DNA from: Oscillospiraceae bacterium
GTDB lineage: Bacteria > Bacillota > Clostridia > Oscillospirales > Oscillospiraceae
Direction of reading: 5' to 3'
Assembly (NCBI GenBank): GCA_017397565.1
Contig: JAFQIL010000079.1
Span: 1 to 42,924, forward strand
DNA length: 42,924 bases
Shown: positions 1 through 7,740 of the stretch, piece after piece
Layout: every line of letters starts with the position of its first letter
Numbering within the stretch: position 1 is the first letter of the stretch
Notes under the pieces: model-generated
The model's input: the letters and a program-made list of their open reading frames with translations, nothing else
Databases searched by the model: none
Told to the model about the DNA's origin: nothing
Made by a program: the position numbers and the translations under genes

Positions 1-872
1 CTATCGGCCAGTCCTCCGTCATTGCTGACCGTCTGGCTCTGAAGCTGTTCGACTACCATGTCACCGAGTCCGGCTTCGCTGCTGACATCGGCTTCGAGAA
101 GTTCTGGAACGTTAAGACCCGCCTCAGCGGCCTGACTCCCAACGTTTCCGTTCTGGTTGCTACCGTCCGTTCCCTGAAGATGCACGGCGGCGGCCCCAAG
201 GTTACCCCCGGTGCACCCCTGCCCAAGGAGTACAAGGAAGAGAACCTGGAGCTGCTGGAAAAGGGTACCTGCAACCTGTTCCACCATGTCAACACCATTA
301 AGAAGTCCGGCATCAACCCTGTTGTCTGCATCAACCGGTTCTACACCGATACCGATGCTGAGATCGCTCTGCTGAAGAAGATGTGTGCTGAGCGCGGTGT
401 CCGCTGCGCTGAGTCTAACCACTGGAGATTCGGCGGCGAAGGCGCTGCTGAGCTGGCTCAGGTTGTTGTTGAGGCTTGTGAGGATCCCGTGGAAGTTAAG
501 TTCCTGTACGATCTGGAGATGCCCCTGCGTGAGCGCGTTGAGCGCATCGCTAAGGAAGTCTACGGTGCTGACGGTGTTGTCTGGCAGCCCCTGGCTATCC
601 AGAAGGCAGAGCGCTTCGAGTCCGATCCCAAGTACGCTGACTACTGCACCATGATGGTTAAGACTCACCTGTCCCTCAGTGATGATCCCACCAAGAAGGG
701 TGTTCCCACCGGCTGGAAGCTGACCATCCGTGACATTCTGGAGTACGGCGGCGCTAAGTTCCTGTGCCCCATGGCCGGCACCATCTCCATGATGCCCGGT
801 ACCGCTGCTGACCCCGCCTACCGCCGTGTCGACATCGACACCGAAACCGGCAAGGTCTCCGGCCTGTTCTAA
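1..872 (+). CDS. fhs: Formate--tetrahydrofolate ligase, C-terminal half (5' truncated by window)
   Basis: Catalyses ATP-dependent formylation of THF to 10-formyl-THF, first committed step of the methyl branch of the Wood-Ljungdahl pathway; cytoplasmic. The reading frame is open from base 3 and gives about 289 residues before TAA at 870-872. The family is about 555 residues, so roughly the C-terminal half is present. Recognisable family blocks are the stretch beginning [15 protein letters not shown] at the edge, then [14 protein letters not shown], then [14 protein letters not shown], all typical of Fhs. It is followed by a strong hairpin terminator and then fchA and folD in the same direction, the classical acetogen order. 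Identity is secure; start and promoter lie outside the window. Confidence 0.97.
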   Translation, partial: IGQSSVIADRLALKLFDYHVTESGFAADIGFEKFWNVKTRLSGLTPNVSVLVATVRSLKMHGGGPKVTPGAPLPKEYKEENLELLEKGTCNLFHHVNTIKKSGINPVVCINRFYTDTDAEIALLKKMCAERGVRCAESNHWRFGGEGAAELAQVVVEACEDPVEVKFLYDLEMPLRERVERIAKEVYGADGVVWQPLAIQKAERFESDPKYADYCTMMVKTHLSLSDDPTKKGVPTGWKLTIRDILEYGGAKFLCPMAGTISMMPGTAADPAYRRVDIDTETGKVSGLF

Positions 873-883
873 TTCACATTTTT

Positions 884-917
884 CAAAAGCAGAGGCGGTT
901 TTCCGCCTCTGCTTTTG
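884..917 (+). terminator. Rho-independent terminator after fhs
   Basis: Perfect 15-bp stem (884-898 with 903-917) closed by a TTTT loop, 11 bases after the fhs stop. The stem ends in CTTTTG rather than a long free T-run, so termination may be partial and allow read-through into fchA. Confidence 0.75.
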
Positions 918-928
918 GAGCGTCTATT

Positions 929-987
929 GTAGGGCAGGGGCTTGCTCCTGCCGCATCATCAACGGCGGGAGTGAACCCCCGCCCTAC
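929..987. repeat. GTAGGG-type palindromic intergenic repeat, copy 1
   Basis: Begins GTAGGGCAGGGG and ends CCCCCGCCCTAC, arms that pair to a long hairpin. Related units with the same GTAGGG...CCCTAC ends lie at 14470-14613, 28065-28135 and 39718-39765, with a half unit near 7371. It sits between the fhs terminator and the fchA ribosome site. Confidence 0.7.
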
Positions 988-1018
988 AAAAGAATAATAC
1001 ATAAAGGAGATATTTCCT

Positions 1019-1639
1019 ATGGATATGACAATGGAAACCTGCCGCAAGTTTGTGGAAGTTCTGGCATCCGATGCTCCCGCCCCCGGCGGTGGCGGCGCTG
1101 CCGCTCTGGTGGGCGCCATCGGTACCGCACTGGGCAACATGGTAGGCAGCCTGACTGTCGGCAAGAAAAAGTATGCCGAGGTAGAAGCTGAGATCATTGC
1201 TCTGAAGGCAAAGTGCGATGCCTTGCAGACTGAGCTTTTGAATCAGGTAGAAGCTGACGAGGTCAACTTCCTGCCCCTGGCCAAGGCCTACGGCATTCCC
1301 AAGGACGATCCCAACCGGGACGCTGTGATGGAAGAGGCTACTTTGATCGCCTGCTCCACCCCCATGAAGATCATGGAGCTGTGCTGCGAAGCCATTGAGT
1401 ACATTGCCGTGTTTGCCGCCAAGGGCAGCCGCCTGGCTGTTTCCGATGCCGGCTGCGGCGCAGTTTGCTGCAAGGCCGCTCTGCAGGCTGCTTCTTTGAA
1501 TGTCTTCATCAACACCAAGACCCTGAAGAACCGGGAAAAGGCTGAGGAAATGAACGCCAAGGCCCTGGGCATGATGGATAAGTACTGCGCCATGGCTGAC
1601 GAGATCTTTAACTCCGTCAAAGCCGGCTTTGGCGTGTAA
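1019..1639 (+). CDS. fchA: Methenyl-THF cyclohydrolase (cyclodeaminase/cyclohydrolase family)
   Basis: Small all-helical protein of 206 residues in the formiminotransferase-cyclodeaminase family. In acetogens this stand-alone form converts 10-formyl-THF to 5,10-methenyl-THF. Start ATG 1019 is preceded by AAAGGAGA at 1003-1010. The family signature is near the N-terminus: SDAPAPGGGGAAALVGAIG (residues about 17-35) followed by a GKKKY element, matching the usual PGGGSAAAL...GKKKY pattern. Length is normal for the family. It lies between fhs and folD on the same strand, so the pathway context supports the cyclohydrolase role over a histidine-degradation role. The neighbouring FolD lacks its own cyclohydrolase lysine, which makes this enzyme the likely sole local cyclohydrolase. 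Confidence 0.92.
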   Translation: MDMTMETCRKFVEVLASDAPAPGGGGAAALVGAIGTALGNMVGSLTVGKKKYAEVEAEIIALKAKCDALQTELLNQVEADEVNFLPLAKAYGIPKDDPNRDAVMEEATLIACSTPMKIMELCCEAIEYIAVFAAKGSRLAVSDAGCGAVCCKAALQAASLNVFINTKTLKNREKAEEMNAKALGMMDKYCAMADEIFNSVKAGFGV

Positions 1640-1756
1640 GCGCCTTTGGCGCAATGATATTCGCCTTTCGGCGAGTGATATTGCTTTGCAGTGATATATC
1701 TGCTATCGCAGATGCGATATTTGCCTGCGGCAAATTATGGTGTCCGCTTCGCGGAC
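1640..1756. repeat. Array of six mini-hairpins spaced by GATAT
   Basis: Six short perfect palindromes of different sequence follow each other: GCGCC/GGCGC at 1640-1652, TCGCC/GGCGA 1661-1674, TGC/GCA 1682-1690, ATCTGC/GCAGAT 1698-1713, TTGCC/GGCAA 1721-1733 and GTCCGC/GCGGAC 1742-1756. Most are separated by a conserved GATAT. A second array of this kind is at 7290-7490. It fills the whole gap between fchA and folD up to the folD ribosome site. Confidence 0.8.
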
Positions 1757-1781
1757 GATTAAAAATTTGGAGGATATTAAA

Positions 1782-2654
1782 ATGGCTAAGAAATTACTGG
1801 GCAAAGAAGTAAACGAAGCTCTGGTTGCTGCTCTGCAGACCCGTGCCGCTGCTCTGAAGGAGAAGGGTGTTATCCCCACCTTGGCGATCCTGCGTCTGGG
1901 CGAGAACCCCTCTGATCTGAGCTATGAAAAGGGCGCTACCAAGCGCGCTGAGGAAATCGGCGTCGCTATCAAGAACTTCATCCTGCCCGAAGCTTCCACC
2001 AAGGAAGAGGTACTGGCTGTGATCGACCAGATCAATGCCGACGATTCCATCCACGGCTGCCTGATGTTCCGTCCCCTGCCCAAGCATCTGAAGGCTGATC
2101 AGGACGAGATCTGCAACCGTCTGGCTCCCAAGAAGGACGTAGACTCCATGACCCATATGAGTAACGCCGGTGTCTTCGAAGGTCAGGATCTGGGCTACGC
2201 CCCCTGCACCCCCGCCGCCTGCATGGAGATCCTGGACTACTACGGCATCGACTGCAAGGGCAAGAACGCCGTTGTTATCGGCCGCTCTTTGGTAGTCGGT
2301 AAGCCCGCTGCCATGATGCTGATGCAGAAGAACGCCACCGTCACCATCTGCCACACCAAGACTGTCAACACCGCTGAGATCTGCAAGGGCGCTGACATCA
2401 TCGTGTCCGCAGCCGGTGTGCTGAACAGCCTGACCAAGGACTATGTCCGGGAAGGCCAGATCGTCATCGACGTTTCCATGAACTGGAACCCCGAGAAGAT
2501 CACCTCCAAGGGCAAGGGCGGTATGTCCGGCGACGCCATCTTTGACGAAGTTGAGCCCATCGTCGAAGCCATCACCCCCGTTCCCGGCGGTGTCGGCGCC
2601 GTTACCACCAGTGTTCTGATGAAGCACGTTGTGGAAGCCGCTGAGAAGATCTAA
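1782..2654 (+). CDS. folD: Methylene-THF dehydrogenase, FolD family, lacking the cyclohydrolase lysine
   Basis: Reduces 5,10-methenyl-THF to methylene-THF with NAD(P)H in the methyl branch. The start is ATG 1782 (MAKKLLG), because TTTGGAGG at 1766-1773 precedes it; 290 residues, normal length. Visible family blocks: the SYEKGATKRAEEIG helix (47-60), DVDSMTHMSN, PCTPAACMEIL, the dinucleotide-binding GRSLVVGKP and the C-terminal PGGVGAVTTSVL. In well-studied bifunctional FolDs the substrate tyrosine is followed four residues later by the catalytic lysine (YVxxK). Here Tyr48 is followed at that place by Ala52, with lysines at 50 and 54. Loss of that lysine is known to abolish cyclohydrolase but not dehydrogenase activity in human and E. 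coli enzymes, so a monofunctional dehydrogenase is inferred. Cofactor preference cannot be read with certainty. Confidence 0.93.
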   Translation: MAKKLLGKEVNEALVAALQTRAAALKEKGVIPTLAILRLGENPSDLSYEKGATKRAEEIGVAIKNFILPEASTKEEVLAVIDQINADDSIHGCLMFRPLPKHLKADQDEICNRLAPKKDVDSMTHMSNAGVFEGQDLGYAPCTPAACMEILDYYGIDCKGKNAVVIGRSLVVGKPAAMMLMQKNATVTICHTKTVNTAEICKGADIIVSAAGVLNSLTKDYVREGQIVIDVSMNWNPEKITSKGKGGMSGDAIFDEVEPIVEAITPVPGGVGAVTTSVLMKHVVEAAEKI

Positions 2655-2668
2655 GCTTATCTATACCT

Positions 2669-2704
2669 GCGTGCCGCGAAATTTCGCGGCACGCTTTCTT
2701 TTTG
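2669..2704 (+). terminator. Terminator after folD
   Basis: Perfect 26-base palindrome at 2669-2694 (arms GCGTGCCGCGAAA / TTTCGCGGCACGC) followed by TTTCTTTTT, 14 bases past the folD stop. It closes the fhs-fchA-folD unit. Confidence 0.85.
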
Positions 2705-2709
2705 CCCCA

Positions 2710-2990
2710 CAAATTGCCATTTCTCGGTGAGTAGGGGACTTATTTTCCCGTCCCGCAAACCTTCCCCCGGGGGGGAAGGTGGCAAAAATCTTCGATTTTT
2801 GGCGGATGAGGGGCTATTCCAATCCGTCGCCAACGGCGACACCTTCACTATTCACTCTTCACTCCCCCGTAAAGCCTTCCCCTTTGGGGAAGGTGCGGGA
2901 GGGGCATTGCCCCTCCCCTACAATGCCGTAGGTCACTCCCCGACAAACAGAAATTTGAACATTTCGCCCCGGGAACGAATCGGGCGGTGT
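2710..2990. repeat. Mixed repeat-rich intergenic region between folD and marR
   Basis: No gene seen. It opens with CAAATTGCCATTTCTCGG, the same outer arm that bounds the elements at 19665, 23198 and 36265 (reverse). It also holds CCTTCCCCCGGGGGGGAAGG (2760-2779), a second CCTTCCCC/GGGGAAGG hairpin at about 2876-2892, and GGAGGGGCATTGCCCCTCC at about 2901-2919. All are palindromes. The other end of the element is not clear. Confidence 0.55.
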
Positions 2991-3076
2991 CCAAGGGTGC
3001 AACGAATATCGTCAGACTCTCAGTCCCGAAATTGTCTGCGGGCACTTGCCCGCCGGAATTGTTAAATTTTTTATTT

Positions 3077-3125
3077 TTGTTGCATATGGCAACAAGCTGT
3101 GATAGAATATTGCGTAGCTTGCTAC
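3077..3125. promoter_or_regulatory. Two candidate MarR operators
   Basis: TTGTTGC-atatg-GCAACAA (3077-3095) covers the -35 box. GTAGC-TT-GCTAC (3114-3125) lies at the predicted start site. On the other strand the second reads GTAGCAAGCTAC, sharing the TAGCAAGCTA core of the published SlyA operator (TTAGCAAGCTAA). Autorepression is inferred, not shown. Confidence 0.55.
3080..3108 (+). promoter_or_regulatory. Promoter of marR-ABC operon
   Basis: TTGCAT (3080-3085), 17-bp spacer, TAGAAT (3103-3108). Transcription would start near 3115, about 35 bases before the TTG start of marR. Confidence 0.7.
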
Positions 3126-3148
3126 ATTTTTTGAAAGAGGGTGCTTTT

Positions 3149-3604
3149 TTGTCCACATCCTACGGTCACAGCATTCGGATCCTTCACTGGTGCGCTGAGC
3201 AGACAATGTCCAACGCTCTGGCAGAAATGGATCTGACTGCCGCTCAGGGCCGGATCATCGGTTTTCTTGCCCACCGGGAATCCCCACCCTGCTCCCGGGA
3301 TATCGAGGAAGCCTTCCACCTGAGCCACCCCACAGTTTCCGGCCTTTTGTCCCGGCTGGAGAAAAAAGATTTTCTGGAATTCCGTCCCGACGACCTTGAC
3401 CGCCGATGCAAGCGGATCTACCTGTTGGAAAAGGGTCTTAAGTGCCACGAATTGATCCATAAAACCATCCACACCAACGAGCAGGCCATTGTATCCGACT
3501 TTACGGAAGAAGAAAAAGCCCAGTTCGCCCACCTTCTGAACCGGGCCATTGACAACATGGGCGGCAGTCCCTGCCGCCGGAAAAAGGAGGAATCCCATGA
3601 TTAG
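3149..3604 (+). CDS. MarR-family transcriptional regulator
   Basis: DNA-binding regulator of 151 residues, probably repressor of its own operon with the two exporter genes downstream. TTG 3149 is chosen as start: AAAGAGG at 3134-3140 is correctly spaced, and longer forms would begin upstream of the predicted transcription start. The winged-helix core is visible: AEMDLTAAQGRIIGFL (about 27-42), then CSRDIEEAFHLSHPTVSGLL (about 51-70) as recognition region, then the wing EFRPDDLDRRCKRIYL with the typical D-x-R-DRR pattern. Its stop codon overlaps the next gene by 8 bases, so translation is coupled to the exporter. The ligand is unknown; MarR regulators next to ABC exporters usually answer to small toxic compounds. 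Confidence 0.9.
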   Translation: MSTSYGHSIRILHWCAEQTMSNALAEMDLTAAQGRIIGFLAHRESPPCSRDIEEAFHLSHPTVSGLLSRLEKKDFLEFRPDDLDRRCKRIYLLEKGLKCHELIHKTIHTNEQAIVSDFTEEEKAQFAHLLNRAIDNMGGSPCRRKKEESHD

Positions 3605-5342
3605 ACGGCTTGCCCGGTGCATCCGGGAATACAAATGGGCTGCCATCTTAAGCCCTGTGTGCATGATCGGCGAGGTCGCCATGGAAGTGACCATCCCGCT
3701 GGTCATGGCAAACCTTTACGACTACGGTATCCAGTACCAAAATATGCCCTACATCGCCCGACAATCCCTGCTACTGGTGCTTTGCGCCCTGGCATCGCTA
3801 TGCTTTGGTGTCCTTTCGGCGGTGTTTGCCGCTAAGGCCGGCACCGGCTTTGCCCGGAATCTGCGTCACGATATGTTCCACCATGTCCAAAGCTACAGCT
3901 TCCGCAGTATCGACAAGTTCTCCACCGCCTCCATCGTTACCCGGCTGACCTCGGACGTTGCCAATCTGCAGATGACCTTCCAAATGCTCATCCGCATGGC
4001 CATCCGCTGCCCCATGATGCTGATTTTGGCGCTGGCTCAGGCGCTGCGCATCAGCACGAAGCTCAGCACGATCTACCTCATCGTTATGCCCATCCTGATT
4101 TTGGTACTGGCACTGCTGACCCCCGTGGTATTCAAAATCTTTGACCGGGGCTTCAAGACCATCGACAAGCTGAACAACGCCGTCCAGGAAAATATCCACG
4201 GCATCCGGGTTGTCAAGAGCTTTGTCCGGGAGAAGAAGGAAGTGGGCAAGTTCACCGCTGTTTCCGATTCTCTGTACAAAGACTTTACCAAGGCAGAAAA
4301 GATCCTTGCTCTCAACGCACCGGTGATGCAGTTCTGTGTCTATAGCTGTATGCTGTTTATCTCCTTTGTGGGTGCCAAAATGGTGGTAGCCTCCGGCAAC
4401 AACCCGGACGTGGGACTGACCACCGGTCAGCTCAGTGCCATGTTCGGCTTCACCTCCCAGATCCTTATGGGTCTGATGAACCTGTCCATGGTCTTTGTCA
4501 TGCTGACCATGAGCCGCACCCCCCTGCGCCGCTGCGCCGAGCTGCTTTCGGAAGTACCGGATCTGACCTCCCCTGCCGACCCGGTCACCCAGATCCCCGA
4601 CGGCGCTATCGACTTTGAAAATGTTTCCTTCCGCTACTCGGAAGCTGCCGGCAGAAATTCTTTGGATAACATCAGCCTCCATATACCCAGCGGTGCCACT
4701 GTCGGCATTTTGGGTGGTACCGGCTCCGGCAAGTCCACCCTGGTGCAGCTGATTCCCCGCCTGTATGATGTGACAGAAGGCTCTTTGAAGGTAGGCGGCA
4801 AGGATGTCCGGGAATACGATCTGGAGTTTTTGCGGGACAGCGTAGCCATGGTACTGCAGAAAAACGTGCTATTCTCCGGTTCTATCAAGGAAAACCTTCG
4901 CTGGGGCAACCCCAAAGCCACCGATGAAGAAATGGAGCACGCCTGCCGTCTGGCCTGCGCCCACGATTTTATCACCTCCTTCCCTGACGGCTATGACACC
5001 CATATCGAGCAGGGGGGCAAAAACGTCTCCGGCGGTCAGAAGCAGCGGCTTTGCATCGCCCGCGCACTGCTGAAAAAGCCGAAAATTCTGATTCTGGACG
5101 ACTCCACCTCCGCTGTGGATACCGCCACCGATGCCGCCATCCGGCAGGCCTTCCGGGAGCAGATTCCCGGCACCACCAAGCTGATCATTGCCCAGCGGGT
5201 GGCTTCCGTTCAGGATGCCGATCTGATCGTGGTGCTGGATAACGGCAGCATCGTCGCCACCGGCAACCATGACCAGCTGCTGGCAACTTCCCAGATCTAC
5301 CGGGAAGTCTTTGAATCCCAGAAGAAGGGAGGGGACGAATAA
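3597..5342 (+). CDS. ABC exporter half-transporter with degenerate ATP site (subunit A)
   Basis: Type IV ABC exporter half-molecule of 581 residues: an N-terminal six-helix membrane domain (about 15-320) and a C-terminal nucleotide-binding domain. ATG 3597 has AAAAAGGAGG just upstream. Motifs: Walker A GGTGSGKST (373-381), Q-loop LQKNVLFSG, signature VSGGQ (477-481), Walker B ending ILDDS. The catalytic glutamate after Walker B is Asp502, and the switch histidine is Gln533 (IAQRVAS instead of IAHRLST). The partner gene carries canonical residues at these positions, so the pair should be an asymmetric heterodimer like TM287/288, BmrCD or TmrAB. Substrate is unknown; the MarR context suggests a drug or toxic metabolite. 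Confidence 0.94.
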   Translation: MIRRLARCIREYKWAAILSPVCMIGEVAMEVTIPLVMANLYDYGIQYQNMPYIARQSLLLVLCALASLCFGVLSAVFAAKAGTGFARNLRHDMFHHVQSYSFRSIDKFSTASIVTRLTSDVANLQMTFQMLIRMAIRCPMMLILALAQALRISTKLSTIYLIVMPILILVLALLTPVVFKIFDRGFKTIDKLNNAVQENIHGIRVVKSFVREKKEVGKFTAVSDSLYKDFTKAEKILALNAPVMQFCVYSCMLFISFVGAKMVVASGNNPDVGLTTGQLSAMFGFTSQILMGLMNLSMVFVMLTMSRTPLRRCAELLSEVPDLTSPADPVTQIPDGAIDFENVSFRYSEAAGRNSLDNISLHIPSGATVGILGGTGSGKSTLVQLIPRLYDVTEGSLKVGGKDVREYDLEFLRDSVAMVLQKNVLFSGSIKENLRWGNPKATDEEMEHACRLACAHDFITSFPDGYDTHIEQGGKNVSGGQKQRLCIARALLKKPKILILDDSTSAVDTATDAAIRQAFREQIPGTTKLIIAQRVASVQDADLIVVLDNGSIVATGNHDQLLATSQIYREVFESQKKGGDE

Positions 5343-7240
5343 TGCCTCCTGCAAGAATGCGCGGCGACGGCCGTAAGGCGAAAAACCCCGCCAAGACTCT
5401 GGCGCGGCTGTTAGGCTATCTGAAAAAATACTGGTACATACTGGTACTGGTGTTTATCTGCATCGTAGCAAACTCCATCGCCCAAACCACCGGCTCTGTG
5501 GCCTTGGGCAAGCTGGTGGATAACTACATCCTGCCCATGGTGGCGGGTGGCAGCAGCGATTTTGCCCCGGTGGTCCGTTTTTTGATTGAGATCGCTACCA
5601 TCTATATCATTGGCCTTTTGGCCTCCTTCGGTCTGAACTTTTTGATGGTCGGGGTAACCCAGGGCATCCAAAAAGCCATCCGTGACGAAATGTTCACCAA
5701 AATGCAGCGGCTGCCCCTGCGGTATTTCGACTCCACCGCCGCCGGCAACACCATGTCCCGGTTCACCAGCGACGTGGATACCATGCGGCAGATGATCTCC
5801 CAGTCCATCCCCCAGACCGTGTCCTCTCTGGTAACTCTGATCGTGGTGCTCTACCGGATGCTCACCACCTCCTGGATCCTTACCTGCGTCACCACCGTCA
5901 CCGTTTTCGTTGTGATTTTGGTGACCAAGACCCTGGCAGGCAAATCCGGCAAGTACTTCATCGCCCAGCAGCGGTCCTTAGGCGCGGTGAACGGCTACAT
6001 TGAAGAAATGATCAACGGACAAAAGGTGGTCAAGGTCTTCAACCATGAGGAAACCTGTAAGGAAGAATTTGACGAGCTTAACGAGAAGCTTCGGGTAAAC
6101 GCTTACTCCGCCGGCAAGTTCTCCAACATGATGGGTCCCATCAACAACAACTTAGGCTATGTCCAGTATGCGGTGCTGGCCATTTTCGGCGGCATTTTGG
6201 TGGTTTGGAGCGAAGGGTCCATGCTGTCGCTGGGCAGCCTGATGGCCTTTATGATGCTCAGCAAGACCTTCAACATGCCCATCAACATGATCTCCAATCA
6301 GATCAACGCCATTGTCATGGCCCTGGCCGGCGCAGAGCGTGTCTTTGAGCTGATGGACGAAGAACCGGAGACCGATAACGGCTATGTCACCTTGGTAAAC
6401 GCCAAGACAGACGAAAACGGCGAAATCACCGAGTGCGAGGAACGCACTGGAATGTGGGCCTGGCGGCACCCCCACCAGGCAGACGGCACCGTCACCTATA
6501 CCCCCCTCAAGGGCGATATCGTTATGGAAATGGTGGATTTTGCCTATGTGCCCGAAAAGCAGGTGCTTTATGATGTGACGCTCTACGCTCGCCCCGGTCA
6601 GAAGATCGCCTTTGTGGGCGCCACCGGCGCAGGTAAGACCACCATCACCAACCTGATCAACCGTTTCTATGATATTGCCGACGGCAAGATCCGCTACGAC
6701 GGCATCAATATCAACAAGATCAAGAAATCCGACCTGCGCCGAAGCTTAGGCGTGGTTCTGCAGGATACCAACCTGTTCACCGGCACGGTGATGGACAACA
6801 TCCGCTACGGCAAGCTGGATGCCACCGATGAAGAATGCATTCAGGCAGCAAAGCTGGCCAATGCCCACGACTTCATTACCCGGCTTCCCAAGGGGTATGA
6901 TACCGAGCTTACCGGCAACGGTGCCAGCCTGTCCCAGGGTCAGCGGCAGCTTATCGCCATTGCCCGGGCGGCGGTAGCCGATCCTCCCGTCATGATCCTG
7001 GACGAGGCCACCTCCTCCATTGATACCCGTACAGAGGTGCTGGTGCAGCGTGGTATGGACTCTTTGATGAAGGGCAGAACCACCTTCGTCATTGCTCACC
7101 GGCTCAGCACGGTTATGAATTCCGACTGCATTATGGTTTTGGACCACGGCCGGATCATCGAGCGGGGCACCCACGAAGAGCTGATCGCCCAAAAGGGCAC
7201 CTACTACCGGCTCTACACCGGCGCTTTCGAGCTGGAATGA
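5342..7240 (+). CDS. ABC exporter half-transporter with catalytic ATP site (subunit B)
   Basis: Partner exporter half of 632 residues, overlapping the previous stop by one base (TAATG). Membrane domain about 30-335, nucleotide-binding domain about 395-632. Motifs: Walker A GATGAGKTT (426-434), Q-loop LQDTNLFTG, signature LSQGQ (530-534) in place of LSGGQ, Walker B with Asp554-Glu555, and His586 in IAHRLST. The degenerate signature faces the degenerate Walker B of subunit A in a heterodimer, so only one site should hydrolyse ATP efficiently. Between the two domains is an insertion (about 345-400) rich in charged residues with the stretch ERTGMWAWRHPH, which I recall from other clostridial exporters. 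A strong terminator follows directly. Confidence 0.94.
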   Translation: MPPARMRGDGRKAKNPAKTLARLLGYLKKYWYILVLVFICIVANSIAQTTGSVALGKLVDNYILPMVAGGSSDFAPVVRFLIEIATIYIIGLLASFGLNFLMVGVTQGIQKAIRDEMFTKMQRLPLRYFDSTAAGNTMSRFTSDVDTMRQMISQSIPQTVSSLVTLIVVLYRMLTTSWILTCVTTVTVFVVILVTKTLAGKSGKYFIAQQRSLGAVNGYIEEMINGQKVVKVFNHEETCKEEFDELNEKLRVNAYSAGKFSNMMGPINNNLGYVQYAVLAIFGGILVVWSEGSMLSLGSLMAFMMLSKTFNMPINMISNQINAIVMALAGAERVFELMDEEPETDNGYVTLVNAKTDENGEITECEERTGMWAWRHPHQADGTVTYTPLKGDIVMEMVDFAYVPEKQVLYDVTLYARPGQKIAFVGATGAGKTTITNLINRFYDIADGKIRYDGININKIKKSDLRRSLGVVLQDTNLFTGTVMDNIRYGKLDATDEECIQAAKLANAHDFITRLPKGYDTELTGNGASLSQGQRQLIAIARAAVADPPVMILDEATSSIDTRTEVLVQRGMDSLMKGRTTFVIAHRLSTVMNSDCIMVLDHGRIIERGTHEELIAQKGTYYRLYTGAFELE

Positions 7241-7289
7241 TTGCTAACAATAAAACTGCCTTCTTCGGAAGGCAGTTTTTTGTTAGCAA
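7241..7289 (+). terminator. Terminator after the ABC operon
   Basis: Inner stem AAAACTGCCTTC / GAAGGCAGTTTT (7252-7263, 7268-7279) closed by a C(TTCG)G tetraloop, extended by outer arms TTGCTAACA / TGTTAGCAA. It begins right after the stop codon. Confidence 0.92.
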
Positions 7290-7490
7290 CGATATCAATC
7301 CCTTGCGGGATTTGCGAGATACCGCTTAAGCGGTGCGATATATCTTCGATGCGATATGCCCTGCGGGCGTAGGGCGGGGGCTTGCTCCCGCCGCTCGTTG
7401 CCGAAGGCAACATATCGAAATTCTGCAACGCAGAATTATATCGATTTTGCGAAGCAAAAATATCGAGTCCGCAAAGCGAACATATCGCCA
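7290..7490. repeat. Second array of mini-hairpins spaced by ATATCG, with a GTAGGG half unit
   Basis: Successive palindromes of different sequence: ATCCC/GGGAT, ACCGC/GCGGT, GCCC/GGGC, GTTGCC/GGCAAC, AATTCTGC/GCAGAATT, TTTTGC/GCAAAA. Intervening GATAT or ATATCG links recur. GTAGGGCGGGGG with CCCGCC at about 7370-7403 is inserted among them. The bases 7491-7642 hold a GGGGACGGG/CCCGTCCC hairpin near 7537 and otherwise nothing I recognise. Confidence 0.75.
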
Positions 7491-7642
7491 AATTCAAAGA
7501 ATCTAAGTAATTAAGTTTATAAAGTTTTTTCCGTAGGGGACGGGTTCCCCGTCCCGAAAACAGGTTCCCCTCCCGAAAACTAGTTGCCGCCCAGGCTGCA
7601 ATTAAAGAAAGCAAATAATTCAATTTGATGACTTTATAAAGC

Positions 7643-7680
7643 AAAACTATCCGCCCGAGGAAATTCGGGCGGATAGTTTT
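7643..7680. terminator. Bidirectional hairpin terminator
   Basis: Perfect 16-bp stem (7643-7658 with 7665-7680), loop GGAAAT, A-run on the left and T-run on the right. It insulates the AT-rich gene that follows. Confidence 0.8.
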
Positions 7681-7712
7681 GTTGTAAAGCACTTTTAATC
7701 GGACGCATAAAA

Positions 7713-7721
7713 TGTTATAAT
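7713..7721 (+). promoter_or_regulatory. Extended -10 promoter of the AT-rich gene
   Basis: TG-T-TATAAT at 7713-7721 is a consensus extended -10. The -35 region (TTTTAA, 7693-7698) is poor. The expected 5' leader is only about 13 bases and carries the ribosome site. Confidence 0.6.
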
Positions 7722-7740
7722 GTACCCAAGAGGTGATGAA

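Noticed and set aside
2710..2990. Possible small genes in the folD-marR gap
   Set aside because: Frames of 60-110 codons exist but run through the palindromic repeats, lack ribosome sites and have no recognisable content.
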